Of a stretch of DNA of 64,000 nt, positions 18,695 through 28,167 are shown one piece after another (within the stretch, counting starts at the first letter, position 1; every line of letters starts with the position of its first letter). The position numbers were made by a program, and so were the translations under genes. The notes under the pieces are model-generated. The model worked only from the letters and a program-made list of their open reading frames with translations. It was not told where the DNA came from and did not search any database. This stretch comes from Nodularia sp034931045. Its GTDB lineage: Bacteria > Cyanobacteriota > Cyanobacteriia > Cyanobacteriales > Nostocaceae. The DNA is taken from contig NZ_JAYGHH010000012.1 in the NCBI RefSeq assembly GCF_034931045.1, positions 1 to 64,000 on the forward strand. The letters run 5' to 3'.

Positions 18695-19699
18695 TTATTG
18701 ACTATTCACTTTGGAAGATTGTTTAAACGGAGTTTTTTTGGGCTTTTGTTTTTTATTTCTCGATTTATTTTTCTCGTAGTCTAGCTCTTTCAGTTTCTTC
18801 ATAATGCGACTGAAATACTCTTGTAGGTAGCTTTCTAGAGTAGTTGTTTGTTCTTGGTCTAAGCCAAAAACTTGGTATACTTCATCCATTGGAGCATTTA
18901 ACGGTCTACCACTGGCTAAGACTTCTGTAAATTCCAATCTGTCTGCAACATTCCAGCCCCACTGAAAAAAGCGGATGACACGGCGGATGGTACGCAACAG
19001 GTTGATTGGCATTCGGGTGATTCTGGCATCTTTACTAGACAAACGCTCACACAGACCAATGATTTCCTCGGCACTCCAAGCACGAGTACCCACTACAGGG
19101 AAAGCTCTGTTCTGTGTTTCTGGGACGCTCAAACTGCGAATTGCAAACTTAGCAATGTCTTGAGTATCCATATAAGCTACGGGCGAAGAATTACCAGTTA
19201 CCCAAACCGGTTGATTTTCCAAAATCGGAATACCATACTGACCGATTAGGCCTTGCATAAAGCCAGCCAACCGCAAAATTGTGTAATTTATACCAGATTC
19301 AGCTAAAAATACTTCTGTACACCGCTTAATTTCCATCAGTGGTACTTCTGGATACTTATCGGCATCAAGAATAGAAAAGAATATAAAACGTTCTACACCC
19401 GCAGCTTTTGCAGCTTGAATTAATGCTACCTGTCCATCCCAATCGACTTGTTTAATAGTCAGTGAATCTGTAGCGCGAGATGTCGCGGCATCAATAACTG
19501 CTGTGACACCTGATAGCGCTTGTGTGAGGCTTTCGGGGTTACACAAATCTCCCCGCACTAATTCCGCACCCCATTCTTTGAGAAATGCAGCTCTTTTGGG
19601 ACTCCGCACTAGACAGCGTACTTTATGCCCCTCATCGATAGCACGACGAGCCACTTGTCTTCCTAAGGTGCCAGTGGCACCGACGATTAATAAAGTCAT
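18695..19699 (-). CDS. ycf39: Ycf39 (Hcf244-like) NmrA-type SDR, PSII assembly factor
   Basis: A 334-residue atypical short-chain dehydrogenase with the N-terminal TLLIVGATGTLGRQVARRA Rossmann motif. FILAGFMQGL-like and VAYMDTQDIAKFA stretches are also typical of Ycf39. In Synechocystis this protein works with high-light-inducible proteins in chlorophyll delivery to D1 during photosystem II assembly. The C-terminus has a very basic tail rich in Lys (KNKSRNKKQKPKK), perhaps a recent extension next to the repeat. NAD kinase lies about 200 bases downstream on the same strand, and petM about 220 bases upstream, also leftward. Confidence 0.92.
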   Translation of the reverse strand: MTLLIVGATGTLGRQVARRAIDEGHKVRCLVRSPKRAAFLKEWGAELVRGDLCNPESLTQALSGVTAVIDAATSRATDSLTIKQVDWDGQVALIQAAKAAGVERFIFFSILDADKYPEVPLMEIKRCTEVFLAESGINYTILRLAGFMQGLIGQYGIPILENQPVWVTGNSSPVAYMDTQDIAKFAIRSLSVPETQNRAFPVVGTRAWSAEEIIGLCERLSSKDARITRMPINLLRTIRRVIRFFQWGWNVADRLEFTEVLASGRPLNAPMDEVYQVFGLDQEQTTTLESYLQEYFSRIMKKLKELDYEKNKSRNKKQKPKKTPFKQSSKVNSQ

Positions 19700-19920
19700 G
19701 AGGGTAGTAATAAATTTTTAACTTTTATGAAATGAATCTTAACAGAGTTAGCTCTCTAAACAAAAGTTTACATTACTTTAATAAACTTTATTCATACAGA
19801 GAGAAAGAAGCAGAGGCGCAGAAGAGAAAAGGAAAGGGTGTTAAGCACTAACTGGGAATGTCAAGTAATTTCTCACTCACCCCTGCCCCCTGCTCCCTGC
19901 CCCTGCCTCTTTTTTGAGGA

Positions 19921-20025
19921 TTATTCCTCTGCGCCCTGAATTTTCAATAACAAAGCACCTAAAGCCCAACCCACGAAGATTAAACTGAAGGACAATAGTG
20001 CTGCATTTAGAATTTCGCCGCCCAT
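19921..20025 (-). CDS. petM: cytochrome b6f complex subunit PetM (34 aa)
   Basis: A 34-codon gene starting MGGEILNAALLSFSLIFVGW and ending LLLKIQGAEE. It is a single transmembrane helix with the conserved GWALGALLLKIQG end of PetM, the small subunit VII of the cytochrome b6f complex in the thylakoid membrane. An AAGGAG ribosome binding site lies about 10 bases before the ATG. Its length equals that of known heterocystous cyanobacterial PetM. Confidence 0.93.
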   Translation of the reverse strand: MGGEILNAALLSFSLIFVGWALGALLLKIQGAEE

Positions 20026-20144
20026 TGGTGTGATTCTCCTTTACAAATGTTAGACCTGTGTAAATAATTTTAAACCAGTTTTATGGTCAATCCCCAATTT
20101 TGGGTGATAGAAGTCCCTTAATTACCGGATTATTAAGTAATATT

Positions 20145-21227
20145 ATGTATCAAAGCCATCAAGATAAAACAGCAAATTTTCCCAAAATAAATCGCCCACG
20201 TTTGGCGCTGACACTGGGAGACGCGGCGGGAATTGGTGCTGAAGTCATTTTAAAAGCTTTGGCAGATAAAGACATTTGTCAAAACTGCGACGTAACTGTG
20301 GTAGGTAGTAAGGATTTGCTAATTAAGGTTTATGAAAGGCTGAATGCAGCAAATTTAGCAAATCCAGAGGAGTTACAGGTGATAGATGTGCCATTAGATA
20401 GTGAAGTTACCGAGAATATTATTATAGGTACTGGTAATGCCGCTAGTGGTGCGGCGAGTTTTGCTTATATGGAATATGCGATCGCCTGCACGCTGTCCGG
20501 TAAGTTTGATGGTATTGTCACAGGCCCCATTGCTAAGTCTGCTTGGAAGTTGGCAGGTTACAATTATCCAGGGCAAACAGAACTTTTAGCCGAAAAATCA
20601 GGGGTTGACCGCTTTGGAATGTTATTCGTGGCGCGATCGCCTTATACTGGTTGGATACTCCGCACTCTACTTGCTACTACACATATTCCTCTTTGTCAAG
20701 TAGCTCAGACATTAACACCAGAGTTGTTAACGAGAAAATTAGATTTGTTGGTGGAGTGTTTACAAGCAGACTTTGGTTTAAAAAATGGGAGAATTGCGAT
20801 CGCAGGCTTAAATCCCCACAGTGGCGAACAGGGACAACTGGGAACAGAAGAACAAGATTGGTTAATTCCCTGGTTAGAACAAGAACGGCAAAAACGCCCT
20901 AATTTCCAGCTAGATGGACCAATACCGCCAGATACAATGTGGGTGAAACCAGGTCAAGCTTGGTATGGTCATGCTTCTATTCAAAATCCCGCCGATGGGT
21001 ATTTGGCACTGTATCACGACCAAGGCTTAATTCCAGTGAAGTTGATGGCCTTTGACCGCGCTGTTAACACTTCTATTGGTTTACCTTTTGTGCGGACTTC
21101 ACCAGATCATGGTACAGCATTTGATATTGCTGGTCGGGGAATTGCTGATGCTACCAGTATGAAAGCGGCGATAGAGTTGGCGACTGAGTTAGTTTGTCAA
21201 AGACTGCGGGTTGGTAGTAAAAAGTAA
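20145..21227 (+). CDS. pdxA: 4-hydroxythreonine-4-phosphate dehydrogenase PdxA
   Basis: A 360-residue enzyme of the DXP-dependent pyridoxal phosphate pathway that oxidises 4-phospho-hydroxythreonine with NAD. Visible motifs are LTLGDAAGIGAEVILKAL near the start (usually GDPAGIGPE), VTGPIAKSAWKLAGYNYPGQ, GLNPHSGEQG, and the metal-binding histidines in ATTHIPL, YHDQGLIPVK and RTSPDHGTAFDIAG. The ATG at 20145 is preferred over an in-frame TTG 15 codons earlier, since the core begins soon after it. It is divergent from petM. Confidence 0.93.
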   Translation: MYQSHQDKTANFPKINRPRLALTLGDAAGIGAEVILKALADKDICQNCDVTVVGSKDLLIKVYERLNAANLANPEELQVIDVPLDSEVTENIIIGTGNAASGAASFAYMEYAIACTLSGKFDGIVTGPIAKSAWKLAGYNYPGQTELLAEKSGVDRFGMLFVARSPYTGWILRTLLATTHIPLCQVAQTLTPELLTRKLDLLVECLQADFGLKNGRIAIAGLNPHSGEQGQLGTEEQDWLIPWLEQERQKRPNFQLDGPIPPDTMWVKPGQAWYGHASIQNPADGYLALYHDQGLIPVKLMAFDRAVNTSIGLPFVRTSPDHGTAFDIAGRGIADATSMKAAIELATELVCQRLRVGSKK

Positions 21228-21485
21228 CCTTGGTTTTTTCAGCGCTTTCTATGTTTGAAGACGGATTTATTTAACCGCACCAGGCGCAGAGAACACAGAG
21301 TTAAGAAATTTCTTATCCAGCATCAAACTAATGATTAGTATTGATAAAATTCAATGCTGCTTTAACGCGAATAAACCATAAATATTACTAATGAATAACT
21401 TGAGAAATTAACATTTTACTAATTAGAGTTTCTAGTTCAATATAAAAGCATATTGAAGTTTCTAGATTTTTGTAGGTGAAAATTA

Positions 21486-23213
21486 ATGGTCATCCTGACA
21501 GAAAACACCCCAGCTATTAATGTCGGACGTTTGACTGTTCAAACGGTAGAAATTGCCCCTAAAACCACTGCTATTCGTTGTCTTGATTGGGATAGAGAGC
21601 GTTTTGATGTGGAATTTGTTTTGCAAAACGGAACAACATATAACTCATTTTTAATTGCAGGGGAAAAAACTGCTTTAGTTGACACTTCACACCGCAAGTT
21701 TGAGGAACTATATCTTGAGATAGTTGCAGGTTTAATTGATCCAAATAAGATAGATTATTTGATTATTAGCCATACGGAACCAGACCATAGTGGTTTAGTG
21801 AAGGATATTTTACAGTTAGCGCCTGAAATTACAGTTGTTGCTTCTAAGGTAGCAATTCAGTTTCTAGGAAATATGGTTCATCAGCCATTTAAATCGCTGA
21901 TGGTAAAAAGCGGAGAGCGTTTAGATTTAGGTAATGGTCACAACTTAGAATTTATATCTGCACCTAACTTACACTGGCCGGATACAATTTTAACCTACGA
22001 TCATAAAACAGGTATTCTCTACACCTGCGATGTGTTTGGAATGCACTATTGTGATGACCATACCTATGATGAAAATTTCTCCGCCATCGAAGATGATTTT
22101 AAATATTACTATGATTGTCTCATGGGACCAAATGCGCGGTCTGTTTTAGCAGCTTTAAAACGGATTGCTAATTTAGAAATCAAGACAGTGGCTACAGGTC
22201 ATGGTCCCCTCTTAAAATATCAGATTCACCAGTGGTTAAACAAGTATCTCACCTGGAGTTTAGAACAAGCTAAAACAGAGATATTAGTTGCTTTGTTTTA
22301 TGCTGAAAATTACGGCTATAGCGAACATTTAGCCTATAATTTAGGGCATGGATGTACTAAAACAGGTGTGGCTGTAGAATTTGTAGACATCAATAGTGCT
22401 GAACCACAAGAAGTTAGAGAAGTAGTATCTCAAGCTTCTGGTGTAATGATTGCTATGCCATCTCAATATTCAGTTACGGCTCAAGCTGCTTTAAATACTA
22501 TCTTAGCGGCTGTACATCAAAAGCAGACAATAGGTTTGTTAGAGTCTGGTGGTGGAGAAGACGAACCTGTTTATCCCTTACGGAATAAGTTTCAAGAGTT
22601 AGGATTAGTTGAAGCATTTCCCCCTATTTTAATTAAAGAGGCTCCAACAAAAAGCACAGAACAATTGTGTGAAGAAGCAGGTACAGATATGGGTCAATGG
22701 TTGACTCGTGACCGCACTATCAAAAAAAATAAATCCATCAACACAGATTTAGAAAAAGCTTTAGGAAGAATTAGCACTGGTTTATATATTATCACCACTA
22801 AAAAAGGTGAAATTCAAAGTGCAATGTTAGCTTCTTGGGTGATACAAGCCAGTTTAAATCCTTTAGGAGTAGCCGTTGCTGTGTCTAAAGAACGCGCAAT
22901 TGAATCTTTAATGCAACGAGGCGATCGCTTTGTTTTAAATGTTCTTGGAGAAGATAATTATCAAGGATTAATGAAACATTTTCTCAAGCGTTTTGCTCCC
23001 GGTGCAGACCGTTTTGAAGGAATAAAAACTTATCCAGCAATTAATAATTCCCCCATCCTTGCAGACGCTTTAGCCTATATGGAATGTGAAATCACTAGCC
23101 GCATGGATTGTGGCGACCATTGGGTGATTTACAGCACCGTCAAAATCGGCAGAGTTGCCAACGTCAACGCCCTGACCACCGTTCATCACCGCAAAATCGG
23201 CAATCATTACTAA
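21486..23213 (+). CDS. flv4: flavodiiron protein, Flv4 type (canonical di-iron ligands)
   Basis: A 575-residue class C flavodiiron protein with three domains. The metallo-beta-lactamase-like domain (about 30-260) carries the full iron ligand set: SHTEPDHSG, His in LHWPDT, Asp in CDVFG and His in GHGPLL. A flavodoxin domain (about 266-405) follows, then a flavin reductase domain (about 425-575; LGRISTGLYIIT). Intact ligands and the gene order with a PsiE-like gene and a second, non-canonical Flv match the flv4-sll0218-flv2 operon. There the Flv2/Flv4 pair drains electrons from photosystem II to O2 under low CO2. Flv3 is the main alternative, ruled against by context. Confidence 0.9.
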   Translation: MVILTENTPAINVGRLTVQTVEIAPKTTAIRCLDWDRERFDVEFVLQNGTTYNSFLIAGEKTALVDTSHRKFEELYLEIVAGLIDPNKIDYLIISHTEPDHSGLVKDILQLAPEITVVASKVAIQFLGNMVHQPFKSLMVKSGERLDLGNGHNLEFISAPNLHWPDTILTYDHKTGILYTCDVFGMHYCDDHTYDENFSAIEDDFKYYYDCLMGPNARSVLAALKRIANLEIKTVATGHGPLLKYQIHQWLNKYLTWSLEQAKTEILVALFYAENYGYSEHLAYNLGHGCTKTGVAVEFVDINSAEPQEVREVVSQASGVMIAMPSQYSVTAQAALNTILAAVHQKQTIGLLESGGGEDEPVYPLRNKFQELGLVEAFPPILIKEAPTKSTEQLCEEAGTDMGQWLTRDRTIKKNKSINTDLEKALGRISTGLYIITTKKGEIQSAMLASWVIQASLNPLGVAVAVSKERAIESLMQRGDRFVLNVLGEDNYQGLMKHFLKRFAPGADRFEGIKTYPAINNSPILADALAYMECEITSRMDCGDHWVIYSTVKIGRVANVNALTTVHHRKIGNHY

Positions 23214-23242
23214 ATCAATTTAAAATCCTCATACCCAATGAT

Positions 23243-23752
23243 ATGTACAAACCTGTTGTGGAAAATGGCAAAGTTTCCGTTTACGAAACTAATCGGGGTC
23301 GCATCGTTCGCACCTTAGAATTTATTCAAGATGTGATTGTAATTTCCTTATGTATTGGTTTATTTAGCTTCATGGCTATTGAGGTGTGGGATATGTTTCT
23401 TTCCCTGCTTCCTCCTTTAGATTTCCATGTAGTTACTGCCGATATCTTGTTTTTGCTCATTTTAGTTGAGTTATTTCGGCTGCTAATTATTTACCTCCAA
23501 GAACAACGCATATCTATTGGTGTCGCTGTGGAAGTTTCTATTGTTTCCGCCTTAAGAGAAGTGATTGTTAAAGGTGTACTAGAAACAAATTGGAGTCAAG
23601 TGTTAGCGACTTGCGCTTTTTTATTAGTGTTAGGAATTTTGTTAATTTTGCGAGTTTGGCTACCCCCCACCTTTGACGGTATTAACCCAGAACAAAAAAT
23701 ATCCCAACACTATCGAAATCGCCATAAGCAAGAATTAGGAATTAGGGACTAG
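23243..23752 (+). CDS. PsiE-like membrane protein, Sll0218 counterpart
   Basis: A 169-residue integral membrane protein with about four transmembrane helices (for example IVISLCIGLFSFMAI, ILFLLILVELFRLLII and VLATCAFLLVLGILLI). LVELFRLLIIYLQEQRI is characteristic of the PsiE/DUF family. It sits between the two flavodiiron genes, exactly where sll0218 lies in Synechocystis, and starts about 30 bases after flv4 ends. In Synechocystis Sll0218 supports photosystem II assembly or stability. The ATG at 23243 is chosen by position; no clear ribosome binding site is present, so translation may be coupled to flv4. Confidence 0.85.
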   Translation: MYKPVVENGKVSVYETNRGRIVRTLEFIQDVIVISLCIGLFSFMAIEVWDMFLSLLPPLDFHVVTADILFLLILVELFRLLIIYLQEQRISIGVAVEVSIVSALREVIVKGVLETNWSQVLATCAFLLVLGILLILRVWLPPTFDGINPEQKISQHYRNRHKQELGIRD

Positions 23753-23846
23753 TACCGCAGGGCGCAAGTCAAAAGTTTACCCTGAGCGTAGTCGAAGGGT
23801 CAAAAATCAAAGAGTTTTAATTCCCATTTCCAACTGAGAGGAGAAT

Positions 23847-25580
23847 ATGATGACTGTTGCTACATTTAATCGCCCCAGAGATGTACAAATGGCAAATATT
23901 GGTGAACAGACGCTAATATTGCGATCGCGCACTTGGGAACGTCTAAAATTTGAAGTTGAGTATTCACGTCAAAAGGGGACTACAGCCAATTCTTATCTGA
24001 TTCAGGCTGACAAAATAGCTTTAATTGACCCTCCTGGGGAATCTTTCACGGCTATTTATCTAGAACAACTAGCACAACATCTTGATTTCACTACCCTTGA
24101 TTACATTATTCTCGGTCATATCAACCCCAATCGCCGAGTTACCCTGGAAAAGTTACTTTTCCTAGCACCCCAAGCTACCTTAATTTGCTCCCGTCCGGCT
24201 GCGAATGCTTTGAAAACTGATTTTCCTGAGTGGGAATCACGCATTCAAGCTGTGCGTTTTGAGGATTCTTTGGATTTAGGACAAGGACATCACTTGACAT
24301 TTATCACAGTTCCTACTCCTCGTTGGCCTGATGGTCTTTGTACTTATGACCCTGTAACCAAGATTTTGTACACAGACAAATTTTTTGGCGCGCATATTTG
24401 CGAAGATACGTTATTTGATGAAGACTGGAAAATATTAGACGCGGAACGCCATTATTACTTCGACTGTCTCCACGCACCCCAAGCCACACAAGTTGAAGCA
24501 ACTTTAGATAAATTGGCACTGTTACCAGCTAGATGTTATGCTCCTGGTCATGGGCCAGTGGTGCGTTATAGTTTAAGCCGTTTTACCTATGATTACCGTC
24601 AATGGTGTCAAGCACAAAAATCTCAAGATTTAAGTGTCGCTTTGCTTTATACTTCTGCTTATGGCAGTACAGCAATTTTAGCTCATGCGATCGCTCAAGG
24701 TTTGATTGAAAATGGTGTGAATGTGGAATCCATCAACTGTGAACTTGCAGACCCCGCAGATATTACCCGCATAATCGACACTAGTGATGGATTTATTATC
24801 GGTTCTCCCACTTTAGGTGGTCATGCACCCACCCAAATTCAAACCGCTTTAGGTATAGTCCTCTCAACGGCGGCGAAAACTAAGTTAGCTGGGGTATTTG
24901 GTTCCTACGGTTGGAGTGGTGAAGCCATAGATTTAATTGAAGGTAAACTCAAAGATGCTAACTACCGTTTAGGCTTTGAAACAATTCGAGTACGCTTTAG
25001 CCCTACACAAGAAACTCTCGCACAATGTCAAAGCGCAGGTGCGATTTTTGCCCAAACTTTAAAGAAAACTAAAAAACTGCGTACTCCTCGCCAAGTTGTT
25101 CCAGAAGCTAAAATCGACCGCACCGAACAAGCCGTAGGCAGAATTATTGGTTCTTTGTGTGTAGTTACCACCCGTGATTTAGAAAGCCATAAAGGTATTT
25201 TAACTTCTTGGGTATCTCAAGCCACATTTGATCCACCAGGAATTATGATTGCTGTTGCTCAAGAACAGAATGCAGACTTAATGCGTCAACCTGGCGACAG
25301 ATTTGTGCTGAATATCCTCAAAGAAGGTAGAAATTTACGACGTTATTTTTTCCGTCAAAGCACGTTAGGAGAAAATCCTTTTACCAATCTGGAGACAAAA
25401 ACTGCTGATAATGGTTGTTTAATTTTAACTGAAGCATTGGCTTATTTAGAATGCACTGTCACCAACTTACTAGAATGTGGTGATAGATGCTTAATTTATG
25501 CCATAGTCGAGCAAGGTGAAGTGTTAGAAAATGATGGCGTGACTGCCGTTGAACATCGCAAATCAGGTAGTCATTATTAA
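23847..25580 (+). CDS. flv2: flavodiiron protein, Flv2 type (non-canonical metal ligands)
   Basis: A 577-residue class C flavodiiron protein with the same three domains as Flv4. The di-iron site is changed: the HxExDH motif is GHINPNRR, the next His is Arg in TPRWPDG, and the Asp is Lys in TDKFFG, while GHGPVV is kept. Such basic or neutral substitutions are typical of Flv1/Flv2, the partners in heterodimers with Flv3/Flv4. A GAGAGGAG ribosome binding site precedes the ATG. The 94 bases between it and the PsiE-like gene hold a small repeat. Confidence 0.9.
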   Translation: MMTVATFNRPRDVQMANIGEQTLILRSRTWERLKFEVEYSRQKGTTANSYLIQADKIALIDPPGESFTAIYLEQLAQHLDFTTLDYIILGHINPNRRVTLEKLLFLAPQATLICSRPAANALKTDFPEWESRIQAVRFEDSLDLGQGHHLTFITVPTPRWPDGLCTYDPVTKILYTDKFFGAHICEDTLFDEDWKILDAERHYYFDCLHAPQATQVEATLDKLALLPARCYAPGHGPVVRYSLSRFTYDYRQWCQAQKSQDLSVALLYTSAYGSTAILAHAIAQGLIENGVNVESINCELADPADITRIIDTSDGFIIGSPTLGGHAPTQIQTALGIVLSTAAKTKLAGVFGSYGWSGEAIDLIEGKLKDANYRLGFETIRVRFSPTQETLAQCQSAGAIFAQTLKKTKKLRTPRQVVPEAKIDRTEQAVGRIIGSLCVVTTRDLESHKGILTSWVSQATFDPPGIMIAVAQEQNADLMRQPGDRFVLNILKEGRNLRRYFFRQSTLGENPFTNLETKTADNGCLILTEALAYLECTVTNLLECGDRCLIYAIVEQGEVLENDGVTAVEHRKSGSHY

Positions 25581-26136
25581 CAGTTATCAGTTATCAGTTA
25601 AGTGTTTCTGAGGATAGGGAACAGGGAACAGGGAANNNNNNNNNNNNNNNNNNNNNNNNNNNNNNNNNNNNNNNNNNNNNNNNNNNNNNNNNNNNNNNNN
25701 NNNNNNNNNNNNNNNNNNNNNNNNNNNNNNNNNNNNNNNNNNNNNNNNNNNNNNNNNNNNNNNNNNNNNNNNNNNNNNNNNNNNNNNNNNNNNNNATTTA
25801 TCTGGGTTTTATATTTATTCAGCCAATCCTAAATATACGAAAACTGCTGGAACTGATAACTGTTAACTGATTTTGCTGTATCGTTTAAACTCAATCATAA
25901 TTCATAGACTGCACTCTATGGATAAACTTGACAAAAAATTATATAAGAATTAATTACAGTAGACATCACGGATTTATTTTGTTACATAATTCCTTTTTGG
26001 TAAATATGAGGGTAAGATGAAAATAATATTAAGCAAAAATAAAATTCCCTTATCTAGAATCATTAGCTAACTGAGAGCAAAGTTAAATTTGTTCCCAGAA
26101 GGGCTAATTTGTGCTATCAATACAGAGGTTAATTTT
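25581..26136. other. intergenic region with repeat and assembly gap
   Basis: Between flv2 and ndhF lie a MITE-like repeat broken by 160 Ns and AT-rich DNA that must hold the ndhF promoter. A TTG-started ORF over the gap is meaningless. Confidence 0.6.
25612..25828. mobile_element. MITE-like element copy 1 (contains gap 25636-25795)
   Basis: The left flank has AGGGAACAGGGAACAGGGAA. The right flank reads ATTTATCTGGGTTTTATATT and then TATTCAGCCA, the reverse complement of the end at 45683-45717. The centre is Ns. It is therefore a third member of the family at 45683 and 47689. Confidence 0.65.
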
Positions 26137-27996
26137 ATGGCTCAGTTTCTCCTGGAGACTGTTTGGTTAGTTCCTTTCTATGCCTTAACAGGTGGACTTT
26201 TAGCAATTCCCTGGTCGCCGGGAATTATTCGCAAAACTGGCTCAAGACCAGCAGGTTATGTCAATTTAGTCATGACCTTTTTGGCATTAGTTCATAGTGT
26301 CTTAGCTTTACAATCAACTTGGAATCAACCACCCCACGAAATATTTATACCTTGGCTATCTACCGCAGGTTTAAACCTCACCATTGCCTTAGAAATTTCT
26401 TCGGTAAGTGTGGGCGCAATGGTGATAGTAACTGGCTTGAATTTCTTAGCTCAAATTTTTGCCTTGGGTTACATGGAAATGGATTGGGGTTGGGGACGCT
26501 TCTATTCTTTATTGGGATTATTTGAAGCAGGATTATGTGCCTTAGCTTTGTGCAATAATCTGTTTTTTAGCTATGTAATTTTGGAAGTCCTAACATTAGG
26601 AACCTATCTATTAGTTGGTTTATGGTTTAGTCAACCTTTGGTAGTCACTGGTGCTAGAGATGCTTTCTTAACCAAGCGGGTAGGAGACTTATTCTTACTT
26701 ATGGGAGTCTTGGGTTTATGGACTTTATCAGGAACTTGGGATTATACAGAGTTAGCAGTATGGGCTAGTAATACTCAAGTAGACCCAAAGGTGATTACAT
26801 TAGTAGGTTTAGCATTAGTTGCTGGCCCAATGGGTAAATGCGCTCAATTTCCTTTGCATTTGTGGTTAGATGAAGCGATGGAAGGCCCTGTTCCCAGTAC
26901 AATTTTGCGGAACTCGGTAGTGGTTGCTAGTGGTGCGTGGATATTAATTAAGCTGCAACCTGTCTTAACTTTATCACCTGTGGTTTCATCGTTTATTATC
27001 GCCATCGGTGTGGTGACATCTGTGGGTGCATCCTTAATTGCGATCGCTCAAATTGACGTGAAACGCTGCTTATCTTATTCTGTTAGTGCTTACATGGGCT
27101 TAGTGTTTATTGCTGTCGGCACACAACAAGAAGAAACAGCATTATTGTTAGTCCTTACCCATGCTTTAGCTTCAGCATTATTGGTCATGAGTACCGGCGG
27201 TATTGTTTGGAATAGTATCACCCAAGATGTGACTCAACTCGGAGGCTTGTGGACACGTCGCCCAATTTCTGGGTTAGCTTTCATAGCGGGAACATTAGGA
27301 TTAATTGCTTTTCCCCCGTTAGGTAGCTTTTGGGCTTTAGTAGAATTAGCTAATGGTCTTTGGGAAACTTCCCCTTGGTTAGTGGGGGTTATTATTCTAG
27401 TCAACGCCTTAACAGCTTTCAGTTTAACCAGAGAATTTGGCTTAATTTTCGGTGGTAAAGCTAAACAAATGAGTGAGCGATCGCCTGAAGTTCACTGGCC
27501 AATGGTCATGCCAATGGTAATTTTATTCGGCTTTGTTCTACATTTGCCTTTAGTGTTACAAAGCTTATCAATATTACCTGATTGGGCAAGTCTGAATAAA
27601 GATGTCGTGCTATTACTAATCTGGTCAAGTATTTTTGGTTGCAGCATTAGCGCTATCATCTATTTAGGCAATATTCCTAAGCCAATTCGCCTACCTTGGA
27701 AACCCTTACAAGATTTATTTGCTTACGATTTTTACACACCAAAACTTTATCGCCTCACCATCATTTTCAGCGTTGCCCAACTTTCCAAATTAGCTGATAT
27801 GATTGACCGCTTTATAGTTGATGGCATAGTGAATTTAGTCGGGTTATTTTCCCTATTAGGTGGCGAAGGTTTAAAATACAGTACCACTGGACAAACCCAA
27901 ACTTATGCCTTCACCGTACTTTTAGGAGTAGGCGTTTTATGTGCCTGGATAACTTGGCCATTCTGGAAAATCCAGTTTTTAAGTTTGATGTTTTAA
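26137..27996 (+). CDS. ndhF: NAD(P)H dehydrogenase subunit NdhF, CO2-uptake paralogue (F3/F4 type)
   Basis: A 619-residue membrane subunit of the NDH-1 family with about 16 transmembrane helices. Conserved antiporter-like motifs are visible: LNFLAQIFALGYM, GKCAQFPLHLWLDEAMEGPVP and IAIAQIDVKRCLSYSVSAYMG. It is followed by ndhD and a CO2-hydration gene, as in the NDH-1MS (ndhF3-ndhD3-cupA) and MS' (ndhF4-ndhD4-cupB) complexes, so its job is CO2 uptake at the thylakoid, not respiration. I lean to the low-CO2-inducible F3 type but cannot prove it. The ATG at 26137, after AGAGG, is preferred over an in-frame TTG at 26089. Confidence 0.9.
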   Translation: MAQFLLETVWLVPFYALTGGLLAIPWSPGIIRKTGSRPAGYVNLVMTFLALVHSVLALQSTWNQPPHEIFIPWLSTAGLNLTIALEISSVSVGAMVIVTGLNFLAQIFALGYMEMDWGWGRFYSLLGLFEAGLCALALCNNLFFSYVILEVLTLGTYLLVGLWFSQPLVVTGARDAFLTKRVGDLFLLMGVLGLWTLSGTWDYTELAVWASNTQVDPKVITLVGLALVAGPMGKCAQFPLHLWLDEAMEGPVPSTILRNSVVVASGAWILIKLQPVLTLSPVVSSFIIAIGVVTSVGASLIAIAQIDVKRCLSYSVSAYMGLVFIAVGTQQEETALLLVLTHALASALLVMSTGGIVWNSITQDVTQLGGLWTRRPISGLAFIAGTLGLIAFPPLGSFWALVELANGLWETSPWLVGVIILVNALTAFSLTREFGLIFGGKAKQMSERSPEVHWPMVMPMVILFGFVLHLPLVLQSLSILPDWASLNKDVVLLLIWSSIFGCSISAIIYLGNIPKPIRLPWKPLQDLFAYDFYTPKLYRLTIIFSVAQLSKLADMIDRFIVDGIVNLVGLFSLLGGEGLKYSTTGQTQTYAFTVLLGVGVLCAWITWPFWKIQFLSLMF

Positions 27997-28121
27997 GTCT
28001 GCGCTATATGGTGGTTTTTTGGTGAGTTATACCACTTCTGTCTGATGGCTTGTGGGGTGTAGATATGAACGAACCACATTCGCGCAGCGTATGCCCCAGG
28101 GCGCTAGGACGCAAAGTACAC

Positions 28122-28153
<32 letters not shown>

Positions 28154-28167
28154 GGAAATTCTAGAGT